Source: Obelidium mucronatum
Lineage: Eukaryota; Chytridiomycota; Chytridiomycetes; Chytridiales; Chytriomycetaceae
Direction: 5' to 3'
Assembly: GCA_025765595.1 (NCBI GenBank)
Contig: JAIVFH010000002.1
Span: 186,001-250,000, forward strand
DNA length: 64,000 bases
Shown piece by piece: positions 13,071-24,712 of this stretch (position 1 is the stretch's first letter; each line of letters opens with the position of its first letter). Below the pieces are notes generated by a model. That model did not search any database. It was not told where the DNA came from and was given only the letters and a program-made list of their open reading frames with translations. The position numbers were made by a program, and so were the translations under genes.

Positions 13071-13839
13071 ATGAGTTTCGCAGCTAGTCTTGCTCGCCGA
13101 GGGTTTTCAACTTCTGCGGTCAGTAACCCCTTTTTTGTCTTCTTCCAATAGACAGCGGAGAGCCACCATGCTAAAGAGTTGTGGGGTTTTAGATCCGTCG
13201 CTCCCTTACACGGACCATATCGCCAGGGTGAAGCCAACCGTGTCTGCTATATCAATCGATGCTCTGGAACGTCTGTTGCGTCATGAAGAACCACAAAAGT
13301 ACCATTTGTTTGACGTGAGGTAAAAACAAAACCGTTGGGAAGTCTTGGGTTGCATCTGGGGGGTATTTGATGGCGCAAAAAAAACGTGGCCGTGCTCATG
13401 ACTATGGATACATAGTTGTGCGAAAAGTTCTGCTGGCTAGGGATTCTATGCGAGACTGATATCTCTTGAGAAGGCGTTATGATCTGTGTTTTAAAAAAAA
13501 AATCCCACAAAAACAGAGAACCATACGAATGGAATGAAGAGAGAATTCCAACAGCGAAATACACTGGACGTGGACACCTCGAAAAGCTTGTTGTAAGTGT
13601 TTCTCAAATTCTTTTTGACCAAAAAAAGCCTGAACCATCTATTTTTTTTGCAGGAGGCTGAAGCCAGTGCAACAGATGATATCCTGCTGTACTGCAGCAA
13701 TGGCAACCGCTCTATTCTCTCAGCCGACAGCTTGAAGTCAATCGGATTCCAGAACGTAAAGTACTTGGAGGGTGGAATTAGTGCATGGAAGTTGGCCAAC
13801 AAAACTGTTTCACGAAACATGCGTGCTGTTTCCAACTAG
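13071..13839 (+). CDS. Mitochondrial single-domain rhodanese (sulfurtransferase)
   Basis: Four exons (13071-13118, 13156-13319, 13517-13592, 13654-13839) give 157 residues. The N terminus MSFAASLARRGFSTSARR is a clear mitochondrial presequence. The rhodanese fold is marked by HLFDVREPYEWNEERIP, the active-site loop YCSNGNRS (catalytic Cys, CxxGxR type) and the closing LEGGISAWKL. Known role: transfer of sulfane sulfur in sulfide, thiosulfate or cyanide metabolism. The first junction must use acceptor GACAG at 13155 to enter the right frame. The second intron is about 197 nt, the longest among the confidently spliced genes here. The acceptor sulfur substrate is unknown. Confidence 0.9.
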
Positions 13840-14135
13840 ATGCATGACAGGAAAAAAAAAACTAATGCTTAAATAAAAATGAAAGCTGATGTTGTTGACT
13901 TGACTGATTGATTCCTGCTTTGGCGAAAAAAGTTTTATGTTGGTTACCTATGGAAGATCCTGGATTCTCAAGCAACCAGAACTTGAATTAATGCATAACG
14001 CCTGTATCTGTCTTTGTTTGTTGAGACACGGCAAAAAAAAACGTGCAGTTGATAAGACACAAAAAAGTCTCTTGACAGTTTGTATGAAAGTCGTTTTACT
14101 GTTTGTTTTGTTAAAAGCAAAACCTCCAAAGTAAA

Positions 14136-15700
14136 TCACTTCAACTGGTCTCTCTTCTTCTCGAACCATGCCTTGAGAGCCTTCAAACTGGGAGCCTGCA
14201 AGATCTGGTGGATCCCAAAGCCAATTCCCAAACTAACGGCAACAACAACCCCCCAAACAGACAACACCTTGACGTCAGTAACGTCGTTCAACTTGGCAGC
14301 ATCCACCCATCCAGCACGATTTGCAACGTGGAATACTCCCGTGATTACCTCACGGTGCACAAGCTCAGCAGCCAAAATGACGGACGAGACCATTTCGAAT
14401 GTTGGGTGCGTCAACACCTCGTGCAACTTTCTACGCCAAGGACTGCTGTTTGAAACCTCAACAGGAACCGCAACAATAGGACGGAGAGCAAGGTACGACG
14501 CCAAAGCAGCTGCCGGGTAACGGAAAGCACTGATAATCTGTTGCAATTCAAGGTCGCCATAGTTTGGTGGAGTAACCAGCAGGAGAGCCCAGAGAGCAGC
14601 GGAAATAGCAAGACCGACTTGTTGATTGTATTCAGATGGTCCTTTCCCCTTGCTGTCGCGTTCGCGTTCGACGGCGAGGGCAAGTCCGGCAAAGAATGAA
14701 GGGAAGCGGAGAGGAACAGCGGCAAGAGCACCAGAGGAGGCAGAAGCAGTGTGAGCGAAAGGAACTCCAGAAAGAGAAACTCCCGTTGCGGGGCGGAGAC
14801 CAAGACGAGTGGAGGAGATTAATGAAATGATACCAGCCAAAATAGCAGATCCCACGGCAAGACGAGGAGCAGCGCCGCGATCAGCTTTTCTAAGAGTCTT
14901 GAATGCCCTGTAAAAAAATCACATTAACATCATCCTCAAGTTTGACACTTTTACATACCATGGTGCGGCCAAGTAGAAGGCACAGTCAGTCAAGGCACCC
15001 AACAAGATGGCCCGTCTGCTAACCAGTTGCCCTCCATTCTTTCCGTTTTTGAAGGTGGCTACAGCAACTCCAACAAGGACGGATAAAATTGGTGGCAAGA
15101 CAGCAACAACTTTGGTGGCCCAGAACTTGACCAACGCCCACGTTCCCGGGATGTGTTCACCTGTTTATAAAGTGGGAATTAAAAAAAAAAAGAGTTGTCT
15201 TCGTATGTTAATTTCAATACCGTCAGGAGTAGCCTCGGCGAGTTGAAGCCCTGCCGCCAAACCACTCAACAGATACAATGGCTCATTGGCGAGTTCTCCT
15301 CTACCCAATCCAATAACAGCAAATCCAGGGTTGTAGCGCAGCAAGAGGCGATCATTGTTGACAGCCTGAAGTACACTCTGATCAGGGAAAAGCTACGTAA
15401 AATTCATTGCGAGACACATGTACCTTTGGAAGCATGGCAAGGGTTGAGTAACCAACGAGCCACATTGTCAAAGGAACTCTCAAGCCACGGGCGACGGCGG
15501 AAACATGCGGATCGCGACTGTCGTGGACATGGTGTTTCGTGGTGGTGGTGGTGGAGGTGGTTGTAGTGTACGTGGAGGTCTTTGACCCAGTGGAAGCAGC
15601 TGCGGCAGCATAAGAGCCAGGGAACTTTTGGAAGCGCCTTGGAATCGTCAGCGATCGCTTCTGTCTCTTTTTTCTTGCGTTGAAACAGTTTTGAGAACAT
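14136..15700 (-). CDS. Multi-pass membrane protein of unknown function, probably mitochondrial
   Basis: Five exons (15700-15687, 15637-15424, 15392-15221, 15160-14959, 14907-14136) give 457 residues. I do not recognise the family. The start MFSKLRFQKFPGSYAAAAA looks like a mitochondrial presequence, followed by a Ser/Thr run and then several hydrophobic segments (PLTMWLVGYSTLAML, VVAVLPPILSVLVGVAVA, AILAGIISLISS, LAISAALWALLLV, VLSVWGVVVAVSLGIGFG). The C terminus is charged (KALKAWFEKKRDQLK). The first intron (49 nt, GTTTCA...CTGAC...CCAAG) removes an otherwise fatal frame change and leaves a 14-nt first exon. The joins are phase-consistent, so an expressed gene is likely; the mitochondrial placement is inference. 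Confidence 0.7.
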
Positions 15701-15889
15701 TTTGTTTATTTTGGAGCCACGTAAGAAAACTTGAGATTTACGGCTGTCGGAATAAAAAGCGTCTTTGAGTTGATGTTTGCGGTTGTCCAGGCGCCAAATG
15801 TACCAAGTGGTGTTTGGAAAATAACCTCCCTTGCCAATAGACGGGCATATATTCTTTTAAAGCCGGATTCTCAAATTAGATCAAGGCGG

Positions 15890-16770
15890 CGATGTTACCA
15901 GCGTTTGAATCCCTTGACCTGACCAGTCTTTTCAGTTTGAATGAACCCTTTGGCGTCAGTTGCATGGGCAGCAAGGCCATGGATCAAATCAAAGTTTGGT
16001 GTCGTGAAGAATTTCCGTAATGCCAGAAATTGAACTTCGGATTCAATCATCTCCCCAGTATTCGTTTTGAGTGACAACTTTCCAGAGATAGTTTTCGTTG
16101 GGAAGAATATGGTTTCCACTTTCAGGAGTCTATGCGTTTCTGTTCAAGAGTGTAGCTCCAAAATGGATTATTGTAACCTTCTTTCCTGGATAGTCGGTCG
16201 CGATTTCCCCAGCGAGCTCTACAACGACAGCAGAATGAAAGTTTGTGAGTGATTCCCGGTACCTTTTCGAATGGCAGTGGCTACATCCTTCCACCACCAA
16301 CCATGGCAACCGAGGACGCGGCTTTCAGAGCGTCCAAATGCTCATTACTTTCTTTGGCGCTTCTGTTTTAGAGAGTTTGGTGGTTTTTCCAGGGGATGAA
16401 ATGTTACTGCCAGTAGCAATAACCAGGTAGTCGAATGTTAGAGAGTCGCCGTTACTCAAAGTTATGCGATTTTCTGAAACTTGGGTAACACGAACTTGAA
16501 TAACCTTGTTTGCAGGGTTATTCTTCATCAAGCTTGTGTATGGGACCCAAATATGTTCGGCGAGGCATGGCTCGGTGATGGATCGACGTGCGGCCACGCT
16601 GTTGTACACAGCCTCACGCTTCAATCAATATCACATTGGCCTCCACTTACTTGGTGGTAGTCTAAATCGCGAAACTTCCTGCTAATCATCTTTGTCTTCA
16701 GCAAGATGTCGAGCCTTGTAGCCAGTTCCGCCCCAGCGAAAGATCCGCGGGTTCATTTTCTGGTCTGCTT
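15890..16770 (-). pseudogene. Decayed AIF/FSP1-like FAD-dependent oxidoreductase
   Basis: Pieces of a pyridine-nucleotide-disulfide-oxidoreductase-type flavoprotein lie in order but in different frames. Near 16760-16690 I read GSFAGAELATRLDILLKT (the end of the GGSFAG FAD loop). From 16620 to 16330 comes REAVYNSVAARRS, then TFDYLVIATGSN. From 16230 to 16150 comes VELAGEIATDYPGKKVTIIH (second Rossmann loop). From 16119 to 15895 comes SEVQFLAL and GFIQTEKTGQVKGFK. At least three frame changes and several stops separate them; the N-terminal VVVG strand and the terminal GD motif are missing. No set of normal-sized introns repairs it. Related intact proteins reduce quinones or act in cell death. 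It sits 3' of NAA15. Confidence 0.75.
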
Positions 16771-16905
16771 GTATTTGTATTCATTAAATTTGGTTTGAAA
16801 CCATTTCAAATGCAAACAAAGTAGAGATCAAGTTGTAGATTGTTTTTGAAAATACTCTTTTATTTTCCCTGTGCCACAGTAAGCACGATTTCATATTTGA
16901 CGCAG

Positions 16906-19900
16906 TCAAGCTTCTTGAAGTGCCAAAAAGTAAGATGCCAGAGGAAACGCCACCAAACAATTCTTGACATACGCCTGCAGCTGGGAATCTCCAGCTTTCA
17001 GTCGAAGCAGGGACTTGTGAGCAGCGGTGGCATTCTGCGAAAAGAGAAATTCTCAGCACAAACCAGTAAGAAACAAGCCAGCGTACCTCCACATTGAAGC
17101 TCTTCTCCCCAGCTTGACTGGAAGATACAGTAACCACAACGTCAACAGCTTCGGCAACATCACCGTTCAAAAGAGCTGTAGTTTCAGCCAAAGCAGCTGC
17201 GTGCAAAATGGACGCCTTGCCGTAAGACTTGCCAAACTCCTTGTTGAATGATTTCAAGTCCGCCCCACCAAGAATAGATTCCAAACCCTCCAATACAATC
17301 GGTTTAACTTTTTCGTGGATTACGACATCTGCACTATTGACTGTACACCGAGTTAGAGGGTTGGACTGCTAAATATAATTTCACACACCAGCAGTGGCCA
17401 GCTCGATGGTGAGTTTATGCAACTCAGGGTTCGCTGGATCAATCTTGTATCCCTTCTTCAAGCATTTGGTCGCAAGCAAGTAGTTCTCTGGAAACGCAGC
17501 GAAAGAAAACTTAAAACTCAAGATAAACAGCAACAAGCTCTTACTTCTTCGCAAGTATACAGAACATCCCAGAATTTGACCTTCGATACGTCCAGGACTC
17601 AACTCCAGTAGAGGTTTCAAGAACTTCAACGATTCTGTAAGCAAGTCTCCTTCGGTGAGTAACTTGGAACCATCAGGATCGTCATCCTTCTTCTTCCCAT
17701 CTTTCGTGTTCGCACTTGAAGAAGCACCGACGCTTCCAGCCGATTTTGTCACATCCTCCTTGCTGTCTCCCTTTGCGAGTTCTGCTTTTTTGGCTTTACG
17801 GAGAGCTTTCTTGCGATCGGATTCAGACATTTGGCCTATTGATATTTTAAAAACGGCACTCCTGCGGCGAAAGATGAACTTACTCATCTCGTCTTTTTTT
17901 TGTTTATCGTCCGAAATTTTCTTGTCAAAAGCAAAAACGTGGAGTTTCACTGCTTCGATAGCAGCTTTGAAATAGAATGGATGGGCGCGAAGTCTGTCTT
18001 CCATGCGCACCATATCTATGTACGTACGCATTGTTGCTTTTCGAATGCTGTAAGTGTGGAAGTCGAATTGGTCATCGTAAATGTCGTAGAAGAACTGAAA
18101 TGTATGTTAACGACTTTCAGCTGCTTGTCTAAAAATTACCTTTTCGATTGTATTGAACTTCTTCAAAGCTCGACCGTAGTCACCTCGACCAATATAAGCC
18201 ATAGCGCTTTCGTAGGCAAACCAGGTGCACTGCATGTCCACCAAGTCATTCAGCTTGTCTGCGGAGTCAACCTAGAGAAGAGGCAACTGCAATGAGATTT
18301 ATCTTTTCGTCATAGAATGACGACATACCCGACAGAACAAGATGATGGTTTTCTCGGCCTCTTCAATGTTTCCAGCACGTAGCATGTACTTAACAGCCTT
18401 GGAATTGATGCATCGATCTTGCAGATCCAAGTTTCGTCCGTAGTTCATCACGTCCATAGCCTGTTTGACATCTCCTGCGTGCTAAAAAGGAAGATTGGAT
18501 CAAGTCGTTGCAACAAATTCGGGGATCCACTACCTTCAAGATTCTAGCCTTGGTCATGAACAGCTCCACAAGGGTTGGTGTATGGTCAATAGCCAAATTG
18601 ATGTACTCAAGTGCCTTGGTTCGATCTCCCAAAAAGTCGAAGTGCTGAGCAAGGTAGTAGTACACCCAAAGAATTGCAGAGGGTGGCTCCACAACCTGAA
18701 TATCATCCTCATCGTCCCCCGAAGATGGTGCAGGTTCTCCAAATGTTGAATGAGCATTCAAGTTTTTGACATACGACATGCACAGCTCCTGAATCTTTTC
18801 CAAATTCCCCTGATCAACATAGAGTGCACGCACGGACATGAATAAGGAAGGAACTCCCTTTTGGAAGTTAAAGCGCAGGAAAGAATCAGCCATACGTGAA
18901 AATCTCTCTCCTATCGGAATCTCGTCAGAACTTGTTGAAGTGTTTCTACGAGATACAAACCAGATGCGTAGTTCAAAGGAATTCTCTTCAACGCGTTTGA
19001 TCGACGGTGCTCATCCACGAGATCTTCGAAAAGTTCAAACAGAGAGTTGGTCTTATCCTCATCCAAATCATAATAAAGACCCTTGGTCTTTTGAAGACCT
19101 TCCAAGGCACTGTAACTGTCCGGATTCGTCTTAAACAAAGTCTTATATGCGATTTCAGCTTGCTTCAGTTCCCCCATTTCAAGTAACAAGCGAGCTAGGG
19201 TGTAGAAGGTGGTAAGACATACGCCTCGCTACTTAAGCGAAACCCACCTCTTGTCTCCTTGACGGATCTTTTATCCAAAATAGACTTCTCGTTGGAATCA
19301 AGCATTTCTAAAGCCCCTTTGAGGTCGCCAGACTCTTCCAATAACATGGCGCGATACAAATGTATTTCGGAGTTTTCATATTCGACACCCTTTTCGACGT
19401 AAGTCTAGATAAAAACATTAGATTTCAATGAAGAACAAGAAAAAAGCTCTCGTAATTGAGTAGCAAAGTACCATAAACAAGTCGTGGTAGTTCTTCATTG
19501 CCTGAATTGCACCATCCAGATCATTTGATAAATGGAACGAGGCAGCCAAGGAAAGCCAAAATTGCTTAACGGTAGGCCTCAAAAGAATAATGCTTAAACA
19601 GGCTTCCTGGAAAGGTGGTTGTATTTCTTAAGCCATGACTCGTTGTATGTCGAAAACATACCACAAAAGCCTCCATATTACGAAGCTGCACTTGCATGGA
19701 AGCAAAGTCGCGGAAAATACCAAGGTTTTCCTGTAAAGGCGCACCACATTAGCCTTCCGTTGATTGTAAAGATATTTAACCTTATCGATGCGCAACGCTT
19801 GAGTATAGCATTTAATCACTTCTTCGTAGTTCTTTTCAGCACGATGAATTAATCCATAAGCATGCCAGCCTAAGCAGAGTTCAGCCGCGAATAATCAGAT

Positions 19901-20307
19901 GGTGTTGAAAAAAAAGGGAGAACTCACAGACGTGGTTTCCAATATCGTTCTTGATTGCCTTCTTGACAACTTCGTGAGCTTCTTCTCGTCTGTCCAGACC
20001 AGAAAGGAACAGTGCTTTCATGGCAAGAGCCTCTGTCGATGTTCAAAGTGTTATTTCAGTCAGTGTCACCGACCTCCCCTCAATACACTTCTGCACACAC
20101 CTCCATGCTCAGGAAACTTCTTCAAGATTGTTTCTGCAGTTTTGAGACCCTTCTTGTGCTGCTTATTGTCGTGGAATTTCTAGAAAACCCAAGCAAGGTC
20201 CATGAGATCCAAATCGATCTGTCTCGAACAATAGCGATCAAACTAACCGCAACTTGGCGCATTAACGCGGCCTCCTTCGCGGGAAGGTCCTGTTTTCGAG
20301 AAGTCAT
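16906..20307 (-). CDS. NAA15: NAA15, auxiliary TPR subunit of the NatA N-terminal acetyltransferase
   Basis: Sixteen exons (20307-20248, 20179-20101, 20032-19928, 19869-19781, 19730-19662, 19606-19472, 19404-19248, 19194-18961, 18910-18534, 18481-18329, 18271-18140, 18094-17884, 17835-17545, 17487-17389, 17328-17087, 17034-16906) give 853 residues; human NAA15 has 866. Landmarks: LPAKEAALMRQV at the start, NHVCWHAYGLIHRAEKNY and ALRIDKENLGIFRDF TPR units, RIPLNYASGERF, LWVYYYLAQHFDFLG, YINLAIDHTPTLVELFMTKA, and FDFHTYSIRKATMRTYIDM. A Lys-rich loop (KKALRKAKKAELAK) precedes the last TPRs. Role: ribosome-bound scaffold for the NAA10 catalytic subunit, acetylating new N termini after Met removal. 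All junctions keep frame. Confidence 0.96.
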
Positions 20308-20368
20308 ACTTTTTGGTTAGAAAAAAGATGAATGCTTCAAATTTTGGTTTATTTGCTTAATTCACAGT

Positions 20369-21066
20369 TTAAATCACTTCTTTCTGTTGAGATTCTTCCT
20401 CGAAACCTCGCTTTGGTATTACGCTTTTAGTGCTGGAGCTCGCTGAAGCCACGATGCTTTGCAAAAGTTGGACCGTGTTTGGTTTCTTGAGGATTTCCAA
20501 AACATCTTGAATCACTTGCTGGGCAGTTTGTGTTCCAACAGGAACAGCAATAATATCTTGCATTATTTGACCTAGTTCTGAAAGCGTTTGCGGATTGGCA
20601 AGCGCTCCAAGAGTGCCAGCAACTGCCTGCTCAATGTTTCCTGTTATTGGCCCGCCTTGGTTACACCCTGCAAGAGTTGTCCGGCTCCATTGATTATCGT
20701 GGGGTTGGAAATGACTCCCAAAGCGCTTGCAATAATTGCGGTTTGATCTGTACCAGCACTTGCAGCAGCCTCGGTTGCATCAATAGCACCTTGAATAACC
20801 TTTAGTGAACCGTTGATAATATCGGGCGTCAGAAGGGGCCCCAGCGCCAAGTTTGATGAAATCAGGCCAGCAGGTTTGGCACCACCAGCGCTCAAAATCG
20901 TTGTGACCAGTTGAATAATTGCAGGCAGGTTGGCAATGATTGCCGAAAGAATTTGCCCCGCCAAGCCAACGGCAACAGTTCCTGAAGCTCCACCACCAGG
21001 AATGGGAAGAGCTTGAATCACAAGAGGTATGAGAACGAAAGTGAATAGAGACGCCGATGGTTTCAT
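20369..21066 (-). CDS. Small secreted protein of unknown function, frame break inside
   Basis: A signal peptide (MKPSASLFTFVLIPLVIQA) is followed by an Ala/Ile/Leu/Gly-rich chain with a weak internal repeat: LGVISNPTIINGAGQLLQG near 115-133 and LGALANPQTLSELGQIMQDI further on. No Cys is present in the mature part, so it is not a disulfide-rich effector type. The two halves are in different frames. They join exactly if 26 nt (20666-20641, GTGTAA...AACAG) are removed, giving QLLQGNIEQAVAG; the alternative is a single missing base near GCGGGCC. Full product would be about 222-231 residues. Upstream, 21067-21509 holds only the shared promoter space with the aldehyde dehydrogenase gene. Confidence 0.6.
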
Positions 21067-21509
21067 TCTTTTTGAGGGAAGAATATTGGGACTGACTGAG
21101 CTTTATACTTTACCGGAACTAACGAAATTTTTACAGGCTGTCGAACAAAATCTATTCGATTATTGACCGAAACAAGGCGATATGATATGAAAATTTAATA
21201 ATGAAACCAATAAAAACAGTTTGGATGCAAAGACACCGTTGTAACAGCCATTGGAAACCGATAGGGGTTTCTACTGCGGTGAACGCACATACCGTACGAC
21301 AAGTACGAAGATGAGATTGCAACATGATAATAGTGTATTCCGAATGCTGGAGTGATTATGACGAATTTGAAATTTGGATGAAAAACTACCCATGAGGGAT
21401 TCATCGTTCAAAACACTGGTTGATGGTGCCATCAGTCCAAGACCGACACCTCTTGCAGAGATTCCAACTGTAACATAAGTGTTGATGTTAACCAACTGGC
21501 CGCTTACTC

Positions 21510-23143
21510 ATGATATCACAGATTGTTGAAGCTTTGAATGGTACTTTCCGATCCAACAAAACAAAGTCGCTTTCCTGGCGCAGAGACCAATTGTCAAAAC
21601 TCTATGATTTTGTAACAAAACAGGAGGAACTGTTGCAAGAGGCTCTCTGGAAAGATCTGCGAAAGGTTTGAAATGCAATCAATTTACTCCACAGTAACGT
21701 TGATACTAGGATCCTGCTACAGCCAAGTCGGAGCTAATGACCATTGCCTCTGAGGCAGCATACGCATTGGATCGTTTGAATACCTGGGCCAAGCCCGTAG
21801 CGGCCAAGAGGACATTGTTCACCATTATCGACAATAACAAGATTTTGATGAGCCCAAAGGGTGTTGTATGCATCATTAGCACTTGGAACTATCCATTTCT
21901 GCTTCTTCTTGGTCCCCTAGTAGCCGCAATCGCTGCTGGAAATTGTGTACTGCTCAAGCCAAGTGAAGTGGCGACTCACACCGAAGCACTTCTCCTCGAT
22001 TGGATCCCGAAAGTCTTGGATAACGATGCCATAAAAATTATTTCTGGCTCTGTGAAAGAGGCAACTTGCCTTTTGGAGCAGAAATTCGACCACATCTTTT
22101 TCACTGGGAACGAGTCGGTTGGGAAGGTGGTGATGGCTGCCGCTGCCAAGCATCTTTGTCCCGTAACTTTAGAATTGGGTGGAAAATCACCGGTTTATAT
22201 CGACAAAGATGCGAATGTGAGCGTCACAGCACATCGTCTCATTTGGGGCAAATTCTACAACAACGGTCAAACATGCATTGCTCCAGACTATGTCCTGGCT
22301 CACAAATGCGTACTTCCTCAATTACTCCCCGCTCTAAAGAAGGCCTTGGAAGAAATGTATACAATCAATACGCGGGACAGCGTTGAATATGCACGAATCA
22401 TCAACCACAGCCATGCAACGCGTCTGATTACCGTCCTAGAACGGCAGCGTGCTCTTCTGCATTCTGAAATCGTTACAGGCGGTGACTATGACCGTGATGA
22501 CAAGTTTATTGCACCATTCATTGTCTGCAACGTTAGGCCGACAGATCCCTTAATGGAAGACGAAATCTTTGGACCATTGCTCGGAATAATTCCAGTCGAA
22601 GATGAAGATGAAGCCTTGCAAATCATCACAAGTCGTCCCCATCCGCTTTCGATGTTCATATTTTCAAATAACAAGCGTCTAATTCAAAAAATGATCGACA
22701 ACTCGCAATCTGGGTCTGTTCTTGTGAACGATTTCTTGGTAAACATGATCATCAATGATGTCCCTTTCGGTGGTGTGGGGGCTTCTGGAATGGGAGCTTA
22801 CCACGGAAAACACGGCTTTCTCAGTTAAGTTCTAGGATTTCCTTGGTGAGGATTTCCTTGGTGTTCATCTGATACTTTTTCGCACTCTTCAGCTTTTTCA
22901 CACCAGCGTACAATGGTTTGGAGAGGAACAGATCCATTTACGGAGTTTTTCCATGGGTTTGTGTACCCGCCATTTGCCAATCATCCCTTTGCCTTGTCCT
23001 TTGTCAACTACTTCACGACTCACAGAAGACCGTCGAATTTCAAAGTCTTTTTTGATAAATATGTGCCAGTCAAGCTTGTCCTACTCGTGGCTGGTATTGC
23101 TCTCGTTTTCGAAATTGGACGTCGAGTGGGGGTTGGTCTTTGA
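21510..23143 (+). CDS. HFD1: Membrane-anchored fatty aldehyde dehydrogenase (ALDH3A2/Hfd1 type)
   Basis: Three exons (21510-21665, 21710-22823, 22893-23143) give 506 residues. Seen: the ALDH3 fold with GVVCIISTWNYPF, LLKPSEVA, FFTGNESVGK, the general-base loop LELGGKSP, the nucleophile loop NNGQTCIAPDYVL (catalytic Cys) and PFGGVGASGMGAYHGKHGF. A C-terminal hydrophobic segment (VKLVLLVAGIALVFEIGRR) is a tail anchor, as in human ALDH3A2 and yeast Hfd1. Reaction: NAD-dependent oxidation of long-chain aldehydes to acids, in sphingolipid breakdown and (yeast) ubiquinone precursor supply, on ER, lipid droplet or mitochondrial outer membranes. The start ATG gives MISQIVEALNGTF, aligned with ALDH3 N termini. 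Confidence 0.93.
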
Positions 23144-23210
23144 TTGGTGATTGGATTGGTTATTTCTGCTTTATTTTGTAGTGATGCGCGTAAAAAGATA
23201 TGATTTGGGT

Positions 23211-24445
23211 TTACTTTAAGACGTGAACCAAAGCTTGGAGTATTGGGTTGGACGCAGCAGTTGGGGTAATTGCTGCCTTTTTAGCGATCATCACATTTGC
23301 ACCTTTGGAGCCAGCAGGAAGACGGGTGAATGCTCCGTCAGTCGTTGAGTCCCCCCCACATTGTTGGGAAAGCCGCACGTTTGTTTCATAATCAATGACA
23401 CCGATATTCATAACAACGGCCAGAGCTTGAGGATCCCATAAGCTGTAAGAAGCGTAAAAGGCATCGGCTCCACCATATGGTGATACCTGCAACTCCAGCA
23501 AGTCATGCACGAAAGTCGATGCAAATGATTGGGAAGCAGCGAGGGAACTAAAAATCGTGCTATCAAGTACGACTTGGTTTGTGAAGTCCAAAGGCACCAG
23601 TGTCAAAGACACGTCTGGGTTGGCGAGGAGTTCCTGTCCCGCAACACAGTCCAAGTATGCGTTGAATTCAGCTTTCGTGTTTGTGGGAACAGTGTAGAGG
23701 TTTCCTGGAACATCAAGAGCTCCTGCCATCCATACGATGCGTTCAACTTTCTTGGCGTATTCTGGATAGGCGCGGAAGAGGAGGGTGACATCGGTCGCAG
23801 TACCAGTGATGAGAATAGTTGGTTTCAAGCCGGTTTCATCGATGGTCTTGTCGATCCAATTCTTCAAGTGATTCTCAACCAATCCCGGGTTAGCTGCATT
23901 TCGCCATTGTCGCTTGGTTCGGTCCAAGCGTTGCACAAGCCCAAACATAAGGTCAGCATCGAGGATTCCACCAGCTCCAGCAGGAACAGAGTTCTGGTAG
24001 AGTGAGCCATTTCCATACTTGAGATCAGTCAAGGATTGGCATGGTCCCACTGCGACAGGAATTTTATCGTTTGGTCTGAAAGTGTCGGCAAGATCTGCCA
24101 AGGTTTGTCCTTGCGAGCCATGACCCCAAGCAATTCCAGAAACAGACAGACCCCGAACATCAAGAGATGGGGTATTTAGCGCCTGAATAACCGCAATGAT
24201 GTCGTCATTGTCCGCATCCCTAACGGTAACAATAAGTACAGCTCCTGCTTTTATGGACCAAATACTTACATATCAATAATAATTGGGATTCGTTTTTCAG
24301 TGTTGGTTGCTTCTTGGTTTGTAATTTTCACCGAGGAACCACCTGTGGACCCGCTGCCACCAGCATTGATAATAAAGTCCGCCGCACCACCAGCCATGGC
24401 GAAGGAGGCGATAGAAACAAGCGTCAACAGGTAATGTACGAGCAT
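23211..24445 (-). CDS. Secreted inosine-uridine-type nucleoside hydrolase family protein, copy 1
   Basis: Two exons (24445-24270, 24219-23211) give 394 residues. A signal peptide (MLVHYLLTLVSIASFAMA) leads to IIIDMDADNDDIIAVIQAL, a variant of the Ca-binding DTDPGIDDA loop of nucleoside hydrolases; the Asp cluster is kept, so metal binding is possible. Later segments LITGTATDVTLLFRAYP, ERIVWMAGALDVPGN and SLWDPQALAV match the family fold and the late Asp-bearing loop. Family reaction: cleavage of the N-glycosidic bond of nucleosides to base and ribose; a secreted form would salvage external nucleosides. A close copy with the intron at the same codon is at 39720-40957. Substrate is not deducible. 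Confidence 0.85.
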
Positions 24446-24712
24446 CGCAATGTCAATTTCACTTTGAATTTGAATCGTGCTTTTTGTTCCCGTGCTTTAT
24501 ACCTTTTCGCCGCCTCTCAGACACAATTTGGAGTGTGCTGTTAGACACACTTCATTACTAATCCAGCCAACTACAACTGCAAGGGAGAAGAGGCTTTATT
24601 TACGGATGAGAGAGAATGAGTAAATGAGGTACCAGGTTGAGCATAATAATCCACAAACATACTGCAAATATTCAGTCATAAAGAAGGTGATAACAAGAAA
24701 AGAGGAAGTAAA

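Noticed and set aside
21195..21495. Two small minus-strand frames upstream of the aldehyde dehydrogenase gene
   Set aside because: No signal, domain or splice continuation; the stretch is better explained as promoter.
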